NCBI GenBank assembly: GCA_947455145.1
Contig: CANGME010000010.1
Span: forward strand, 1 to 64,000
DNA: 64,000 nucleotides
Direction of reading: 5' to 3'
DNA from: Comamonadaceae bacterium
Lineage (GTDB): Bacteria; Pseudomonadota; Gammaproteobacteria; Burkholderiales; Burkholderiaceae_C
Shown in pieces: positions 9,143-17,584 of this stretch; position 1 is the stretch's first letter; every line of letters begins with the position of its first letter. Under the pieces are notes generated by a model. It had not been told where the DNA came from, did no database searches, and saw nothing but the letters and a program-made list of their open reading frames with translations. The position numbers and the translations under genes are program-made.

Positions 9143-9414
9143 CAGGCATCAGCCCTTGCAGTTCGCAATTTTTTCCCCTCAGCTTTAATGGCATTCACAT
9201 CGAGTTCTGCCACGCGTCCAGCACGCTTGTCGGCTTGGCCCTGTTCAATGTCAGCCTTCAGGGCGGCCAAGGTGGCACCTTGCACAGACTGATAGGACTC
9301 AAAGAGGCGCAACGCTTCTCGGACAACCTCACTGGCCGAGCCAAACATGCCGGAGGCAACATGAGCCCTCACCCGGTTCTCGATTTCTGGTGGTAATGAA
9401 ACATTCAACGACAT
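9142..9414 (-). CDS. parD: ParD-family ribbon-helix-helix antitoxin
   Basis: A 90-residue antitoxin. The N-terminus MSLNVSLPPEIENRVRAHV followed by GSASEVVREALRLFE is the CopG/ParD-type ribbon-helix-helix DNA-binding domain. The charged C-terminal tail would wrap the toxin. The ATG at 9414 is preceded by AGGAGG 6-7 bp upstream, which decides the start over a longer reading. Normally ParD neutralises ParE and represses the operon. Here the partner gene is internally deleted, so this may be a solitary antitoxin kept as an autorepressor or anti-addiction factor. Confidence 0.88.
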   Translation of the reverse strand: MSLNVSLPPEIENRVRAHVASGMFGSASEVVREALRLFESYQSVQGATLAALKADIEQGQADKRAGRVAELDVNAIKAEGKKLRTARADA

Positions 9415-9479
9415 GATTGACCTCCTGATAGCAATGGCAGACTTTGCCATTGTAGGGCGAAGAAGAAAAACCGCAGTGT

Positions 9480-10103
9480 CTAGTACGGGATTTCAATGTT
9501 GATTTTGCGCCCACCCACCGGGGGGTTGGGGAAGTCTGTCAACGCGGCTTGAAACATCACCGGCAAGATGTTGCGCGTGTCTGACCACGGGCCAAAGTGC
9601 ACGGCACGGGTTTCATAAACCACTTGGCCATTGCGCAAGTCACGCAGCAAGAGGCTCACTTCGTAACGGTAACTGGTGGAGGGGGGAAAGCCCATGCTCA
9701 TGCCAAACCCCATCCCCGGCCCCCGCATGCCGCTGCCCCACATGATGCTGCCATAGCCGCCAGGCCGGGCCACGCCACGCCACGGCTGCGATAGCGGGTA
9801 GCCCCCGGCATCGCCCAAATAAGGCTGCACGCCCAGACCCAGCAGCACGCTGTAACTCGTTGCCGCGTCATCACGCGTCAGGCCAACCTGTGCCAGCGCC
9901 GCTTGGGCCAGCACCTCTAGATGCTCCGCACTCGTTTGCTGGGCCTGCGAAGGCAGGCGCTCAAAGCGGTAGTGCACCCCTGTCATGGGCGGCGCGTTGG
10001 CAGGCAAGGTGGAGATGGCCAGCACGTGTGAATCAATCACCCGCATGCCACTACAGCCGGTGAGCAAGAGCAGCAGCGAGAGAGTTGCAAGCAGGCGTTT
10101 CAT
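9480..10103 (-). CDS. DUF4136-like lipoprotein
   Basis: A 207-residue predicted lipoprotein with lipobox LLTGC (Cys17). The centre contains a Gly/Met/Pro-rich stretch (GGYGSIMWGSGMRGPGMG, about residues 115-133). Flanking sequence with a THY/VHYRFERLPSQ-like start fits DUF4136 outer-membrane lipoproteins of unknown role. It lies 27 bp downstream of ttcA and may be read through from the fol-ttcA operon. Confidence 0.75.
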   Translation of the reverse strand: MKRLLATLSLLLLLTGCSGMRVIDSHVLAISTLPANAPPMTGVHYRFERLPSQAQQTSAEHLEVLAQAALAQVGLTRDDAATSYSVLLGLGVQPYLGDAGGYPLSQPWRGVARPGGYGSIMWGSGMRGPGMGFGMSMGFPPSTSYRYEVSLLLRDLRNGQVVYETRAVHFGPWSDTRNILPVMFQAALTDFPNPPVGGRKINIEIPY

Positions 10104-10130
10104 AGTGAAAACTCGCCGGTGTTTTATTGA

Positions 10131-11048
10131 CTAAAGCGCGACCACTTGCAGGCTGGGCAAGGTGCTGGCATTGAAGGACTCATCATCAAACGCCTTGTCG
10201 CCGTCTTCACTGGCGATGCCGGTGGTAGCCAAGTTTTTAAAGTCATGCCGCGCACCGTCCATCAGGTGCGAAGGCACAACGTTGTGCAGGGCGCTGAACA
10301 TGCTCTCGATCCGTCCGGGAAACTTCTTGTCCCAGTCTCTAAGCATATTGCCGACTTGCTTGCGTTGCAAGTTTTCCTGGCTGCCGCACAGGGTGCAGGG
10401 AATGATGGGAAAGGCGCGGTGTTCGGCCCAACGGGTGAGGTCTTTCTCAGCCACATTGGCCAGCGGGCGGATCACCATGTGGCGGCCATCGTCGCTCACC
10501 AGTTTGGGCGGCATGCTCTTGAGCTTGCCGCCAAAAAACATATTGAGAAAAAAGGTTTGCAACATGTCGTCGCGGTGGTGGCCCAGCGCAATTTTGGTGG
10601 CCCCCAGCTCGTCAGCCACGCGGTACAAGATGCCCCGTCGCAAGCGGCTGCACAGGCTGCACATGGTCTTGCCCTCGGGGATGACGCGCTTGACGATGGA
10701 ATAGGTGTCCTGGTTTTCAATGTGAAACGGCACACCGAGTTGCTCCAGATAGGCGGGCAAGATGTGCTCGGGAAAACCGGGTTGTTTTTGGTCCAGGTTG
10801 ACGGCGATCAGATCGAAGTGAATCGGGGCACGCGCTTTGAGTTTGAGCAGGATGTCCAGCAGCGCATAACTGTCTTTGCCGCCCGACACGCACACCATCA
10901 CCTTGTCGCCCTCTTCGATCATGTTGAAGTCCACAATCGCCTTGCCGACTTGGCGGCACAGGCGTTTTTCAAGCTTGTGGGTTTCACGCTCGATTTTGAA
11001 TTCTTTATCGAGAGGAATGACCTCGTTTTCAATCCACATTGCACTCAT
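10131..11048 (-). CDS. ttcA: tRNA 2-thiocytidine(32) synthetase TtcA
   Basis: A 305-residue PP-loop ATPase that thiolates C32 of certain tRNAs using an iron-sulfur cluster. The ATP-binding loop SGGKDS is at residues 55-60. The conserved cysteines appear as CSLC (130, 133) and CTLCGSQ (218, 221), the set that carries the cluster in TtcA. ATG 11048 is chosen; ATG 11039 is possible, and a TTG at 11060 would overlap folB further. It is the last or next-to-last gene of a folM-folB operon, an order I know from other Comamonadaceae. Identification is firm. Confidence 0.95.
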   Translation of the reverse strand: MSAMWIENEVIPLDKEFKIERETHKLEKRLCRQVGKAIVDFNMIEEGDKVMVCVSGGKDSYALLDILLKLKARAPIHFDLIAVNLDQKQPGFPEHILPAYLEQLGVPFHIENQDTYSIVKRVIPEGKTMCSLCSRLRRGILYRVADELGATKIALGHHRDDMLQTFFLNMFFGGKLKSMPPKLVSDDGRHMVIRPLANVAEKDLTRWAEHRAFPIIPCTLCGSQENLQRKQVGNMLRDWDKKFPGRIESMFSALHNVVPSHLMDGARHDFKNLATTGIASEDGDKAFDDESFNASTLPSLQVVAL

Positions 11049-11053
11049 GATGT

Positions 11054-11425
11054 TCACCAAGCTCCAGTTTCAGCGCGAATAGCGACTTCGCAATCGTCAA
11101 AAATTTCCAGCTTCACAATCTTCACCCGCACGCCCAGCACGCCCGGCAACTGCAACAGGCGATTGGCGAGTTTGCCAATCAAGGTCTCCAGCAAATTGAC
11201 GTGCACCGCCGTGCACTCGTCAATGATGATCTCGCGCACCTTGCGGTAATCCAGCACATGGTTGATGTCGTCGTCATGCGGCAGCAGCGGCTGCGGTCCG
11301 AGGTTGAGTTCGGCATCCACCATGATGGGCTGGGGCGCTTTTCTCTCGTGGTCGAGGATACCCAAATTGGCTGAGAAGCGCAGTCCGTTAAGGGTTAATG
11401 ACTGGTTGCCCAGAGCGGGTTTCAT
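11054..11425 (-). CDS. folB: dihydroneopterin aldolase FolB
   Basis: A 123-residue T-fold enzyme of folate synthesis that cleaves 7,8-dihydroneopterin to 6-hydroxymethyl-dihydropterin and glycolaldehyde. Sequence features are the N-terminal [20 protein letters not shown] and the central [10 protein letters not shown] ... HVNLLETL, which supplies the catalytic Glu. The ATG overlaps the stop of the preceding FolB-like paralogue (ATGA), so the two are translationally coupled. Length is typical (~120). Confidence 0.9.
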   Translation of the reverse strand: MKPALGNQSLTLNGLRFSANLGILDHERKAPQPIMVDAELNLGPQPLLPHDDDINHVLDYRKVREIIIDECTAVHVNLLETLIGKLANRLLQLPGVLGVRVKIVKLEIFDDCEVAIRAETGAW

Positions 11426-11823
11426 AGGCTTAAATCTTTCATTCGAAACACTTCCACGCCCACGCCTTCGCAGTCGGGATAAACGTCGGGTTTGCAGCTT
11501 GACAGGCGAACCGCCTGCACTTGGGGATGTGCGATCAATTGGCTCACCAGGTCATCGCACAGCGTCTCTTGCAACTCGACATGACCCTGCTGCACACGGT
11601 GGGCAATCACCTCGCGAACAAAATCGTAGTCAACCACCTCGGCCAATCGGTCAGTGGTTGAGGTGGATTGGGCATAGGGCACAAACAGCTCCACGTTGAA
11701 GATCACTCGTTGCGCTTGAGTTTTTTCAAAATCATGCGCGCCAATTTGCGCGACAACAACGTAGTTGCGCAAAAAAATCCGGCGGCAGTACAGTGCCAGA
11801 TGGGTGAGAGGGTCAAGCGTCAT
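11422..11823 (-). CDS. second FolB/FolX-like T-fold protein
   Basis: A 133-residue paralogue of FolB with the same layout: an N-terminal strand (LRNYVVVAQIGAHDFEKTQAQ), a VDYDFVREVI helix and the QGHVELQETL motif carrying the expected catalytic Glu. It could be a second dihydroneopterin aldolase, or FolX-like (dihydroneopterin-triphosphate epimerase), pairing with the FolM-type reductase just upstream in tetrahydromonapterin synthesis. It overlaps folM by 11 bp and folB by 4 bp. Which of the two activities it has cannot be decided from sequence alone. Confidence 0.8.
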   Translation of the reverse strand: MTLDPLTHLALYCRRIFLRNYVVVAQIGAHDFEKTQAQRVIFNVELFVPYAQSTSTTDRLAEVVDYDFVREVIAHRVQQGHVELQETLCDDLVSQLIAHPQVQAVRLSSCKPDVYPDCEGVGVEVFRMKDLSL

Positions 11824-12604
11824 GGGGCGGGTTCAAGAGTTCATCCACCACAAACATCACGTCGCGCGGCAAGGGCAGCAGGTGTTGACCATTATCAACC
11901 GTTAGCGTCACGCCCGTGATGCAGGGGTTCTCGGCCAGAAACAGACACGTCGCGGCCACCTGTGCCGGGTCGGTAGCTTTGCGCATCAGATTGATGCGGC
12001 TGGCCTGGTCGAAGTTGGCCTGAGTTTGGGGGCCGCTCGGGTACATCAACCCCGGTGCCACACCACACACCCGGAGTTGAGGGGCCAGAGCTTGCGCCTG
12101 GAGTTCAACCGTGCGTTCAAGCGCGAGTTTGGAGACGGTGTAAGAAAAATAATCCGGGTTCAGGTTGAACACCTTTTGATCCAGCACGTGAATGATGCTG
12201 CGGTCTGCGACAGGCTGACCTGCCGGGATGCTCTGGCTCATCAGGCTGGACAGTGCCAGTGGTGCAAGCAGGTTGACTTCCAGCAGTTCTCGCGTGGCGT
12301 CCAAGTTCAGTTGCCCCGCACTGTCAGGCTCAAAACGGGCCGCGTTGTTCACCAGACAGTGCAGTGGCCCACCTTGCGTGTTGATCGTCTGCATCATGCG
12401 CTGACGCTGAGCTTCATCGGCCATGTCGGCTTGGATCGAATGGGCTTTCCTGCCTTGTCGATTAAGTTCATCGCACAGGGCCTGGGCCGCTTCGGCTGAA
12501 TGCTGGTAGTGACACCAAACCTCCCAGCCTGCCTGAGCAAACTGTCGGCAAATGAGGGCGCCAAGTCGATGCGCCCCGCCAGTGACGAGTACCCGGCGAG
12601 TCAT
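11813..12604 (-). CDS. folM: FolM-like pteridine reductase (SDR family)
   Basis: A 263-residue short-chain dehydrogenase. The cofactor motif reads VTGGAHRLG, the TGxxxRxG form that marks pteridine reductase/FolM rather than classical SDRs. The active-site YTVSK motif follows at about two-thirds of the length and NNAARFEP marks the NNAG-like turn. It should reduce dihydromonapterin or dihydrofolate with NADPH. ATG 12604 has GAGG about 8 bp upstream and is preferred to a GTG at 12625. First gene of the folM-(folX-like)-folB-ttcA unit, divergent from the MidA-like methyltransferase. Confidence 0.82.
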   Translation of the reverse strand: MTRRVLVTGGAHRLGALICRQFAQAGWEVWCHYQHSAEAAQALCDELNRQGRKAHSIQADMADEAQRQRMMQTINTQGGPLHCLVNNAARFEPDSAGQLNLDATRELLEVNLLAPLALSSLMSQSIPAGQPVADRSIIHVLDQKVFNLNPDYFSYTVSKLALERTVELQAQALAPQLRVCGVAPGLMYPSGPQTQANFDQASRINLMRKATDPAQVAATCLFLAENPCITGVTLTVDNGQHLLPLPRDVMFVVDELLNPPHDA

Positions 12605-12666
12605 GAGCGGCCTCGAATCAGCCACATAATCACCGACTGTCTGATTGATTTCTTACTCATAACCTT

Positions 12667-13806
12667 ATGTCCCGTGTGCCTGCCGAAGATATTTCGGCCC
12701 AACTTAGCCAAATTATCGTAGATGCCACCCAATCGGCGGGTGGTTGGCTCGCCTTCGACCAATTCATGGCCCATGCCCTCTACACCCCTGGCCTGGGTTA
12801 CTACGCCAACGACTCGCGCAAGCTCGGCACCATGCCCGCCTCGGGCAGCGATTTTGTGACCGCGCCTGAGATGACGCCTTTGTTTGGCCGCACCTTGGCG
12901 CTACAGGTCGCGCAGGCTTTGCAGATGACACAAACGGATGAGGTTTGGGAGTTTGGCGCGGGCTCGGGCGCGCTGGCGCTGCAAGTGCTGGAGGCCTTGG
13001 GCGATCAGGTCAAGCGCTACACCATCGTTGACCTCTCGGGCTCACTGCGCTTGAGGCAACAAAATTTGCTACACAAGTTTGGAGACAAGGTGCGCTGGGT
13101 GGACGCGCTGCCCCCTGAGATGCGCGGCGTGGTGCTGGGCAATGAGGTGCTGGATGCTATGCCGGTCAAGCTGCTGGCGCGCATCAAGGGTGTGTGGCAT
13201 GAGCGTGGGGTGGCCGTGCGGCCAGAGCAACCCACAACCGTTCGGGCTGAGCCTGTCGAAGCCTTCCCCTCATTCACCTGGCAAGACCGCGTGACCGACC
13301 TGCGCCCCCCACTGGAGATCGAAGGACCGCACGACTACCTGACCGAAATCCACCCGCAGGCCGAGGCCTTTATCCGCACCCTTGCCGACCACCTGGTGCA
13401 AGGCGCGGCCTTCTTCATCGACTATGGATTTCCCGAGAGTGAGTACTACCACCCACAGCGCCACATGGGCACCGTGATGTGCCACCGTGCGCACCTGGCC
13501 GACCCCGATCCGCTGGCGGACGTGGGCCTCAAAGACATCACAGCACACGTCAACTTCACAGGCATCGCACTGGCCGGGCAAGACGCGGGGCTGGAGGTGC
13601 TGGGCTACTGCACGCAAGCGCGGTTTTTGATGAACAGCGGCTTGCTCGACCTGCTGGCGAAAGCCGATTTAAAAGAGCGCGTCAACGCGCAAAAGCTCAT
13701 CTTGGAGCATGAAATGGGCGAGCTGTTCAAGGTCATCGGTTTCTTCAAGGGCGAACCGTGGGAGGCTATTGGCTTCGCGCATGGCGACCGAACGCATACC
13801 CTCTAA
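12667..13806 (+). CDS. MidA/NDUFAF7-family SAM-dependent methyltransferase
   Basis: A 379-residue class I methyltransferase of the DUF185/MidA family; the mitochondrial homologue NDUFAF7 methylates an arginine of complex I. The N-terminal helical part contains DFVTAPEMTPLFGRTL, and the SAM motif EFGAGSGALALQVLEAL starts near residue 95. A later GNEVLDAMPVKL is the family's conserved acidic loop. Residues about 188-201 (TTVRAEPVEAFPS) are encoded by a short repeat that looks inserted in frame. Starts 62 bp from the divergent folM. Confidence 0.88.
   Translation: MSRVPAEDISAQLSQIIVDATQSAGGWLAFDQFMAHALYTPGLGYYANDSRKLGTMPASGSDFVTAPEMTPLFGRTLALQVAQALQMTQTDEVWEFGAGSGALALQVLEALGDQVKRYTIVDLSGSLRLRQQNLLHKFGDKVRWVDALPPEMRGVVLGNEVLDAMPVKLLARIKGVWHERGVAVRPEQPTTVRAEPVEAFPSFTWQDRVTDLRPPLEIEGPHDYLTEIHPQAEAFIRTLADHLVQGAAFFIDYGFPESEYYHPQRHMGTVMCHRAHLADPDPLADVGLKDITAHVNFTGIALAGQDAGLEVLGYCTQARFLMNSGLLDLLAKADLKERVNAQKLILEHEMGELFKVIGFFKGEPWEAIGFAHGDRTHTL
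13237..13268 (+). repeat. short dispersed repeat inside the methyltransferase gene
   Basis: The sequence around TTCGGGCTGAGCCTGTCGAA is a short element that recurs in many Burkholderiales genomes, usually between genes. Here it lies in frame in the MidA-like gene and adds the peptide VRAEPVEA. I saw no second copy in this window. Recognition rests on memory of the family, not on a search. Confidence 0.55.
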
Positions 13807-13810
13807 GCCC

Positions 13811-14005
13811 ATGTTCCGCTGGCTCATCGTCATCTTCCTCGCGCTGCTGTTGATCAACGCCTGCACGCCGTGGTGCAAAAAACTCGGCTTTGGTCGTCTG
13901 CCAGGTGACCTGCGCTTCACGATCTTTGGGCGCGAGTTTTTTTTACCCCTCACCACCACCATCATTTTGAGTTTGGTGGCGAGTGGGGTGGCGAAACTGA
14001 TTTAG
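13811..14005 (+). CDS. DUF2905 small membrane protein
   Basis: A 64-residue protein with two transmembrane segments: FRWLIVIFLALLLINA and FFLPLTTTIILSLVASGVA. Between them is GFGRLPGDLRFTIFGREF, the signature loop of DUF2905 (YjdF/Aq-type conserved small proteins). Start ATG 13811; the longer in-frame reading runs through the end of the methyltransferase gene in another frame. It follows that gene by 4 bp, so they are likely co-transcribed. Function unknown. Confidence 0.85.
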   Translation: MFRWLIVIFLALLLINACTPWCKKLGFGRLPGDLRFTIFGREFFLPLTTTIILSLVASGVAKLI

Positions 14006-14021
14006 AAATATCCTAAACCCA

Positions 14022-14037
14022 GTTCAATTCATTGAAC
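14022..14037. promoter_or_regulatory. inverted repeat upstream of trxC
   Basis: Arms GTTCAA and TTGAAC with a TTCA spacer, 16 bp after the DUF2905 stop and 66 bp before trxC. It may be a regulator site or part of a weak hairpin; no T-run follows. Confidence 0.3.
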
Positions 14038-14102
14038 AGGGCACGCCCGGGTCTTGAATTGGGTCCCGCAGCCCCCATTCTTTCAAGCAGAAAGGGCTCC
14101 CC

Positions 14103-14546
14103 ATGACCGAATCGCGCCACATCGTCTGTCCGCATTGCCACACCACTAACCGCGTCCAGCCTGACGATCTGGGCAACGCGCCAGATTGTGGCAAGTGCCA
14201 CAAGCCGCTGTTCACAGCCCACCCGGCGGAGCTGGATGAAGCGGCGTTTGATCGTCACATCAGCCGCAACGAGATTCCCGTTCTGGTGGATTTCTGGGCA
14301 CCGTGGTGTGGTCCGTGCCGCATGATGGCCCCGGCTTACGAGCAGGCGGCGGGCCTGCTGGAGCCGCAGGTGCGGGTGGCCAAGGTGAATACCGAAGAAG
14401 CACAGAGCCTGGGTGCCCGGTTCAACATCCGCAGCATCCCGACGCTGGCGCTGTTTGTCGGCGGGCGCGAGGTGGCGCGGCAAGCCGGTGCGATGCGCTC
14501 AGCGGCAGACATCGTGGGCTGGGTAAAAGCGAATATACCGCGTTGA
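14103..14546 (+). CDS. trxC: thioredoxin 2 (TrxC)
   Basis: A 147-residue cytoplasmic disulfide reductase with the zinc-binding N-terminal extension of TrxC: Cys9, Cys12, Cys29 and Cys32 (CPHC and CGKC). The thioredoxin active site WCGPC places the redox cysteines at 69 and 72. TrxC reduces proteins under oxidative stress and the zinc site is itself redox sensitive. Length and both motifs match E. coli TrxC. It converges on vapC with only 4 bp between the stops. Confidence 0.96.
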   Translation: MTESRHIVCPHCHTTNRVQPDDLGNAPDCGKCHKPLFTAHPAELDEAAFDRHISRNEIPVLVDFWAPWCGPCRMMAPAYEQAAGLLEPQVRVAKVNTEEAQSLGARFNIRSIPTLALFVGGREVARQAGAMRSAADIVGWVKANIPR

Positions 14547-14550
14547 GCGC

Positions 14551-14949
14551 TCACTGAACCCAATTCTCAATCACCAGCCCGGGGTAATCTTTGAAATCAG
14601 CTTCGTTGTTGGTGACCAGTGTGACGCCGACGCTTAGCGCGTGGGCGGCGATGAGGCGATCCATCGTGTCGCGATTTCTGTCACGCACAGCGGCACGCAA
14701 AATGCCGAAACTCGCGGCGTCAGCTTCAGTGAAGGGCAGCACGGGAATACGGTTGATCAACACGGCTAGGGCTCGCTCGTCCTGCATTCGGTTTGTGCTT
14801 TGAATTTCCAGACCGGCACGCAGTTCCGCGTAGGTGGCGACCGACATCACCGCACTGCCTTGCTCTAGCTTTGCTAACCGTTTGAAGACTTGAAGCGGCT
14901 GACGCTTGATGACATAAATGCAGATATTCGTGTCGAGCATGTAGCGCAT
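14551..14949 (-). CDS. vapC: VapC toxin, PIN-domain ribonuclease
   Basis: A 132-residue PIN-domain RNase. The acidic metal-binding residues are Asp6 (MLDTNIC), Glu42 (YAELRAGLE), Asp97 (TMDRLIAAHA) and Asp118 (NNEADF), the expected four-residue set. VapC toxins of this size typically cut initiator or other tRNAs. The gene starts 3 bp after the vapB stop, the usual antitoxin-first arrangement. It looks intact. Confidence 0.93.
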   Translation of the reverse strand: MRYMLDTNICIYVIKRQPLQVFKRLAKLEQGSAVMSVATYAELRAGLEIQSTNRMQDERALAVLINRIPVLPFTEADAASFGILRAAVRDRNRDTMDRLIAAHALSVGVTLVTNNEADFKDYPGLVIENWVQ

Positions 14950-14952
14950 GGC

Positions 14953-15237
14953 CTACCCTTGCATCTTGCCATCCGTGGATGAATTACCCGTTTGACCAAA
15001 CTCACTCCAGTCACGTTCTTTTTGCGAATGAAACTCTCGCCCCTCGGCCATGAAGCTGGGACTGAACGCGGCAAAAATTTCGCTCAAGTCCCCGATGAGT
15101 TCTGGCTGCACCCGGCGCAGTACCAAGGTGTTGCCAACGCGTTCGACTTCGATGTCTTGCGCGGCGTCAACAAAGCCCAGTTCTTTGGGTATCCGAACGG
15201 CCAGTGAGTTGCCGCTTTTAAAGGCGCGGGTCAGCAT
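14953..15237 (-). CDS. vapB: VapB antitoxin, AbrB/SpoVT fold
   Basis: A 94-residue antitoxin. The N-terminal swapped-hairpin DNA-binding domain reads MLTRAFKSGNSLAVRIPKEL and the C-terminus carries the toxin-binding tail. ATG 15237 has AGGAGG (as CAGGAGGACCC) just upstream; a longer in-frame reading is not supported. It should neutralise the adjacent VapC and, with it, repress the operon through the palindrome at 15262-15278. Confidence 0.92.
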   Translation of the reverse strand: MLTRAFKSGNSLAVRIPKELGFVDAAQDIEVERVGNTLVLRRVQPELIGDLSEIFAAFSPSFMAEGREFHSQKERDWSEFGQTGNSSTDGKMQG

Positions 15238-15261
15238 GATGGGTCCTCCTGAAAAACGAAA

Positions 15262-15278
15262 GTATATACAGGATATAC
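15262..15278. promoter_or_regulatory. vapBC operator palindrome
   Basis: Perfect arms GTATAT and ATATAC separated by ACAGG, 24 bp upstream of the vapB start. This is the position and symmetry expected for VapB/VapBC autorepression. Confidence 0.65.
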
Positions 15279-15313
15279 AAACAAAAGGGGAAAGTAAAGC
15301 GACTGCGGTTCGC

Positions 15314-16585
15314 TCAATCCGATTTGAGGCTTTGCGCCACGGCTTGCACCCGTGCCGCATGAATCATCTGCCCCACCTTGACGCCTGTAACGCCCATTTC
15401 AAGGGCGTGAGAAGCTATTAAGTTGGTAGCAACACCTAAAACCGTATCCAGCACCGCTTGCAGGCGCGGGCGCTGCGGGTAGGCCGCGCCGGCAAAACCC
15501 AGGCGGCCCCGAGCATCGCACTCGCAGGCGAGCAGCACTTGCGCAAAACGTTGCGGTTTGCGGATGGCATCGCAGCGCTCCAGCAGGCGCACCAAAGCGG
15601 CGGCGTTGGCTGTGGCAAGCAGGCTGCCGCTGCGGTGGATGTTGCCGTGCTCGCGCGCCACCACGTCGGCCAGCTCGCGGCAGTCCACCGGCACGCGCAG
15701 GCGCTCGCACACGCCTTTGAGCAGGCGTGCGCTGCGCTCCTCATGGCCTATGTGGCGCGGCAGCACGTCGGCGGGCGTAGTGCCCTTGCCCAGGTCATGG
15801 CCCAGGCAGGCAAAGCGCACGGGAAGCGGCGCATTGAGTTGCGCGGCCATGTCCAGCACCATCATCAGATGCACACCAGTGTCGATTTCAGGGTGATGCT
15901 CAGCCGACTGCGGCACGCCCCAGAGGCGGTCCACCTCGGGCAGCAGTCGCTGCAGAGCCCCGCAGGCGCGCAGCACGTCAAACATGCGGGAAGGCTCGGC
16001 CTCCATCAGGCCACGGCTCAGTTCCTGCCACACGCGCTCAGGCACCAGGTGATCGACTTCGCCATCCTCCACCATATGGTGCATCAGGGTCATCGTCTCT
16101 GGTGCTACGGTGAAATCGGTGAAGCGGGCTGCCAACCGGGCCACGCGCAGGATGCGCACAGGGTCTTCGCGAAAGGCCGGGGTGACATGGCGAAAGACTT
16201 TGCTCGTCACGTCTTGTTGGCCATCAAAGGGGTCGTTCAAGTGTTCCAGGTCGAAACTACCGTCGGGCCGGGTTAGTCTGCTGTGCACTGCGATGGCGTT
16301 GATGGTGAGGTCACGCCGCGCTAGGTCTTCTTCCAGCGTTACTTCGGGCGAGGCCTGAATGGCAAAGCCCCTGTAGCCGCGCGCGGTTTTGCGTTCGGTG
16401 CGCGCCAGCGCGAACTCCTCGTGGGTCTGGGGGTGAAGGAAGACGGGGAAGTCCCGGCCCACCGGCACAAAACCCTGCGCGCTCATGGCCTCTGGGGTGG
16501 CACCCACCACCACCCAGTCTCGGTCTTTGACGGGTAAGCCCAGCAAGGCGTCCCGCACCGCACCACCAACCAAATAGATTTCCAT
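15314..16585 (-). CDS. cca: multifunctional CCA tRNA nucleotidyltransferase
   Basis: A 423-residue enzyme that adds or repairs the 3'-CCA end of tRNA. The class II nucleotidyltransferase head begins MEIYLVGGAVRDALLG with the catalytic pair in VKDRDW (Asp21, Asp23). A C-terminal HD phosphohydrolase domain is visible (CLGHDLGKGTTP ... GHEERSARLL), as in the E. coli-type multifunctional enzyme. It is followed 21 bp downstream in the chromosome order by the end of the NDUFA9-like gene on the same strand, so cca is the last gene of that set. Confidence 0.96.
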   Translation of the reverse strand: MEIYLVGGAVRDALLGLPVKDRDWVVVGATPEAMSAQGFVPVGRDFPVFLHPQTHEEFALARTERKTARGYRGFAIQASPEVTLEEDLARRDLTINAIAVHSRLTRPDGSFDLEHLNDPFDGQQDVTSKVFRHVTPAFREDPVRILRVARLAARFTDFTVAPETMTLMHHMVEDGEVDHLVPERVWQELSRGLMEAEPSRMFDVLRACGALQRLLPEVDRLWGVPQSAEHHPEIDTGVHLMMVLDMAAQLNAPLPVRFACLGHDLGKGTTPADVLPRHIGHEERSARLLKGVCERLRVPVDCRELADVVAREHGNIHRSGSLLATANAAALVRLLERCDAIRKPQRFAQVLLACECDARGRLGFAGAAYPQRPRLQAVLDTVLGVATNLIASHALEMGVTGVKVGQMIHAARVQAVAQSLKSD

Positions 16586-16606
16586 GCCGGTCAGTTTAGC
16601 GGCTGG

Positions 16607-17584
16607 TCAGGTGCTGTGCTGGTGAGAACGCAGTGCCAGACAGGGGTCTTGGGACTCCGATGAACCCAAATAGGTCGGGCCAATCGCACCTAGTGAAGCG
16701 GGCGTGATGCCAAGCGCCTGTAGCCCCGGCAGCTTGCCACCGGCCACGTTGTCCACGCGCATCGAATCCAGGTTATCCACGCTCATTAATGGCGGGCCGG
16801 GGAGCCAAGCCATTAGCCGGGCCTGCAGGCGACCCAGGGCCTCGGGTAGCGCCACAATAGGCCGCCCCCGCCCCTGACGAATGCCGCTCAAAGTACCCGC
16901 CAACTTCACCAGCGCTCTAAGGGTGAATACTTGGGGGCCGCACAGTTCATAGGTTTGTCCTGCCGTGCGAGGGGTTTCTATGCAGTGGACGATCGCTTGG
17001 GCTACGTCCTCGACCCACACCGGCTGAAAGCGCGCTTGCGCACCGGCCAGTGGAATGACAGGGAACATTTTTTGCAACCGCGCAAACAGATTGAGAAATT
17101 TATCTTGGTCGCCAAAAATGACGCTTGGGCGCAGCAGGGTAAGTTGCAAGCCCTCGGCCGTGGCCTTTGTCAAGAGAGCTTCTCCTTGTGACTTGCTGCG
17201 CAGGTACATGGATGGGGCTTTATCCGGCGCTAGGCCGTCGGCCCCCAAAGCGCTGACGTGCACTAACCGGGGGACTCCTGCGTCCAGGCAGGCTCGCGCC
17301 AAGTTTTTGGTCAGTTCAACGTGGGCTTTATCGAAGGCAGCCGCATCACCGTGCAGGATGGCCACCAGATTGATGACTGCGTCGTGCCCGTTCACCAAAG
17401 AGCGCAGCACTGCCGGGTCATGCACATCGGCCCGCACAACATCCACTTGGGGCAGATGTTGCAAGTGACGGGCATGAACTTCATACCGAGTAGGTAGCGT
17501 GATTCGCCATGGCCGAGACGCTAACTTATTGCAAACATGGCTGCCGACAAAGCCGCTACCACCCAGCAGCAACACGCGTTTCAT
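16607..17584 (-). CDS. NDUFA9-like NAD(P)-binding protein (atypical SDR)
   Basis: A 325-residue extended/atypical short-chain dehydrogenase. The N-terminal Rossmann motif is LLGGSGFVGSHVCNKL, and later text (HVSALGADGLAPDKAPSMYLRSKSQGEALL) has the YxxxK-like SMYLRSK of the complex-I NDUFA9 subgroup. The bacterial members are of unknown function, perhaps quinone- or membrane-associated. The ATG overlaps the stop of slt by 4 bp. The C-terminus is hydrophobic (RLMAWLPGPPLM). Confidence 0.85.
   Translation of the reverse strand: MKRVLLLGGSGFVGSHVCNKLASRPWRITLPTRYEVHARHLQHLPQVDVVRADVHDPAVLRSLVNGHDAVINLVAILHGDAAAFDKAHVELTKNLARACLDAGVPRLVHVSALGADGLAPDKAPSMYLRSKSQGEALLTKATAEGLQLTLLRPSVIFGDQDKFLNLFARLQKMFPVIPLAGAQARFQPVWVEDVAQAIVHCIETPRTAGQTYELCGPQVFTLRALVKLAGTLSGIRQGRGRPIVALPEALGRLQARLMAWLPGPPLMSVDNLDSMRVDNVAGGKLPGLQALGITPASLGAIGPTYLGSSESQDPCLALRSHQHST

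Noticed and set aside
10146-11249. Long plus-strand open frame across ttcA and folB
   Set aside because: It is antisense to two well-supported genes, has no family features, and its composition mirrors high-GC codon bias of the true strand.
15458-16276. Plus-strand open frame of about 270 codons across cca
   Set aside because: Antisense to the clear cca gene; no motif or start signal.
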